64,000 bases of DNA from Larimichthys crocea (lineage: Eukaryota > Chordata > Actinopteri > Sciaenidae), in assembly GCF_000972845.2 (NCBI RefSeq), contig NC_040012.1, forward strand, positions 8,650,097 to 8,714,096. The letters are read 5' to 3'. Both the position numbers and the translations under genes were made by a program. Under the pieces are notes generated by a model. That model worked only from the letters and a program-made list of their open reading frames with translations. It had not been told where the DNA came from and ran no database searches. Shown here in pieces: positions 61,759 to 64,000 of this stretch. Numbering within the stretch: position 1 is the first letter of the stretch; the number at the start of each line of letters is the position of its first letter.

Positions 61759-64000
61759 AGACAAACAAAGTTAACACTAAATGGTGAAGAAACTGGATAA
61801 TTTAGCATCTAAAGAACCACATATTTCCCTTAGAAGTGGGTTGAGACCAAAAACAGAGACAAGATGTATTTGTTTAACAGCATGTGTGTCAATGTTTCAC
61901 AACTTGTTTCTACTGCCCCCAAGTGGCCTAAAAAAAGTTAATACAAGTTTAAATAGTTTCATTTTCTGCACTGCACTGAAATTCAGATGTTGTTGTTGTA
62001 TGTTAAAAGTGTTTTTTGTTGTTTTTTCGTACATTTCTTCTTTCTTCTGTTCAAACTGAGGCTCTAAAGCTGATGTGTGCCAACAACAACAAACATGTAT
62101 GAAAGAAAAAGTAACACTGATGCTCCGCTGTGGAGGAGTATATTCCAAACAAGGGAGAAACTTCAGTCTTTGTGAAGGCGTTTTAGTCATGAAAAAGGGC
62201 AGAACTACAACAGAAGTGTAACAAAACAAAGCAAAGACATCCAAATGAGTACGCCAAGAATCAGAAACACGAGGCCTGATCACGATTAGAGGCGCATCAG
62301 GTAGTCAAAAAAAATAGAAAACAGAAAATTATTCTGGAACTATTTTGATATGTTATTGGATATTGATATATTGAGATATTGATTTGATAATCAATTACTT
62401 GTCGATCATCTGAGAAATAACTTTCAGGCATTTTCAACAAAGTAAATAATCAAAAACTAATCATTAATTTGAGCCCTAATCATGATTATGCTAAGGTAAT
62501 ATCACTGACCTAGTCTGAATTTAGATAGATACTCATCACAGTATTAGCTGTTTTATGTGTGACAATACTTTTTTATGTCTACCAGTTTCTTCTGTTGGAA
62601 AAACAGAATGTAAAACTTTAAACACAGTGCTCATATCAGCTCGTATCACCTCAGCTGTGTTTTTAATGTTGTAATGCATAGTTGTAAGCGCTTTGTAATT
62701 TTCTATATAACTTCTTTTGTTGAGCTGCTTTCTGTCAGGTTATTGGACTTTGTTAAAACTAATAAACTGTATAATAAAAAAATGAATAAACACAGCGAGA
62801 AGACTGGGACAGCCTGGCTATAAAGATACAGTAGCTCCATGTATCAGACCACCTGCCACACTCGCTTGTCTTTTATGGGTAAATGGAGACTAACGATGTT
62901 CCCTCTTCTATAATATCTATAACTTCTATTGTCGGGGGTTATATTAAGAGAGAACATTGAGTGTGAATATCTAGCGGCATTCAGCCAATCACAGCAAAAT
63001 TACTTCTGCTGCTCGCTTATGACATTTCAGCCTCATCCTACAGTAATATCTGAGTTTTTAAGTGCTGGCTCTTATTGTCGCAGATGGTCACCGGGCAGGG
63101 GAGACCACACTGCCGGCCAAGGACAAAGCTACTGTATAGTCGTGAATCTGCTGCTCGCCATTCGCCACAGATGTCCTAGCTTTAAGTGAGGGCTGCAGAC
63201 ACTCGGTTTGCCAGAAAAACTACAAAATACAACAGCAAATGCAATACAGAGCAGATGCCATGCATCCATTTTTGAATTACCGTAGAGTACTTTACAGCAG
63301 AACAGCAATTATTCTCCCAGTCTCTTGTCTCTTGGTGTTTGAAGGGCAAAATGCAGGGAGGAATCTGGCTGTTGAGGAAAAAACATCGACCAGAGAAAAT
63401 CCATTTCAATTTGCCAAATGCCAGTGCAGGATTACTGACATTTAGCAACTGATATTTTCCCTGAAACTCAATAGTCTCCCTCTATAACTCCATAATACAG
63501 CCTCTCGTTGATAGTGATTACACACAGCATGACTGCTCACACAGTGAAATCTGAGCATATATGACATGAATGCAATACATGTGAGGATCTGAAAGGATTA
63601 GATGGACAGACTGACGCAGTACATCATCTGCAGGAAGAGGGGAACAAACAGTGTCCCCAGTTTCCTTCTCCACTTGACTTAACAGACGTCCGGCCTCTGC
63701 AGACATTTTCCTAAAGGTGTTATTTGTTAAAGAAATGTGTCTGACAAGGAAACTTGTCCTCGAGGCTGCCGGAGAAAGAAAGCAGAAATGCACACTGAAT
63801 TTTCAAGTGGCTCAGCAATAAAAAGGAACTTGTCCTCTTTGGAGCTCAGCACTCAAGATGGATGATGGCTAAGATATCTTGAGGTTACGAATGTATTGAG
63901 ACGTTATTCGCCTCTTCAACTAATTTAGGTGTTGAGAAATCTTTTTTTTTTAACGAAAACATCTCAGTTAATTCATTCAACTGAAGAAGAAAAGAAAGAA

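Larger units (their letters stand above)
53314..64000 (-). other. ST6GALNAC3 intron 1 (partial) or 5' region
   Basis: I looked here for a short minus-strand exon with an ATG and a phase-0 donor matching the expected basic N-terminus and found none convincing. Stretches 53400-54420, 54480-56780, 57070-59640 and 61760-64000 show no gene or bounded element apart from A/T runs; GC-rich patches at 56120-56340 and 58915-59050 are unassigned. I assume exon 1 and the promoter lie beyond 64000. Confidence 0.55.

Noticed and set aside
53314..64000. Exon 1 of ST6GALNAC3 inside the window
   Set aside because: No minus-strand ATG followed within about 20 nt by a phase-0 donor and encoding a basic short peptide could be identified with confidence.
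1..64000. CRISPR array, operons or phage-like modules
   Set aside because: Gene structure with GT..AG introns and vertebrate repeats excludes a prokaryotic source; the tandem arrays have no conserved repeat with unique spacers.

Overview
The window is vertebrate nuclear DNA, almost certainly from a ray-finned (probably percomorph) fish. It is AT-rich, has no prokaryote-style dense coding, and carries one gene as small exons with textbook GT..AG junctions inside large introns. The rest is full of repeats typical of teleosts: Tc1/mariner and Tigger-like DNA transposons, hAT-like miniature elements, a tRNA-derived SINE and long CA, TA, CCAA and TTATG runs. The species is inferred, not read.

Only one gene is supported: ST6GALNAC3, an alpha-2,6-sialyltransferase of family GT29, on the minus strand. 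Four coding exons are present: 53119-53313, 45077-45486, 9965-10072 and 6944-7133. Their reading phases join perfectly (195 nt; 410 nt; 108 nt; 190 nt including the stop) and give 300 residues. These hold the transmembrane anchor, sialyl motifs L, S, III and VS, and the stop codon. The first short coding exon, expected to add about 6 residues including the ATG, was not found and probably lies beyond position 64000. Three of these exons are partly or wholly missed by simple ORF calling: exon 4 has no usable start, and the apparent start of exon 2 is a TTG codon.

Layout from high to low coordinates (direction of transcription): 53314-64000, part of intron 1; 45487-53118, intron 2, with a degenerate CAAGTCT-type tandem repeat next to the exon 3 acceptor; 10073-45076, a 35-kb intron 3 with most of the mobile elements and a 135-bp higher-order satellite at 36.2-36.9 kb; 7134-9964, intron 4; 1-6943, 3' UTR and downstream flank.

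Beyond the gene, the main content is repeats. At least eight copies of one roughly 0.45-kb interspersed family (called X here) lie in both orientations. Three further families (W, Y, Z) recur two or three times. Several perfect or near-perfect hairpins look like template-switch or fold-back events: 59909-59995, 41750-41792, 24642-24698 and 56833-57045. I saw no sign of a new coding system; the most unusual items are these hairpins, the satellite, and an unidentified insert of about 0.5 kb at 50.07-50.56 kb. Family names and element ends rest on recognition by eye, so boundaries of repeats are approximate.
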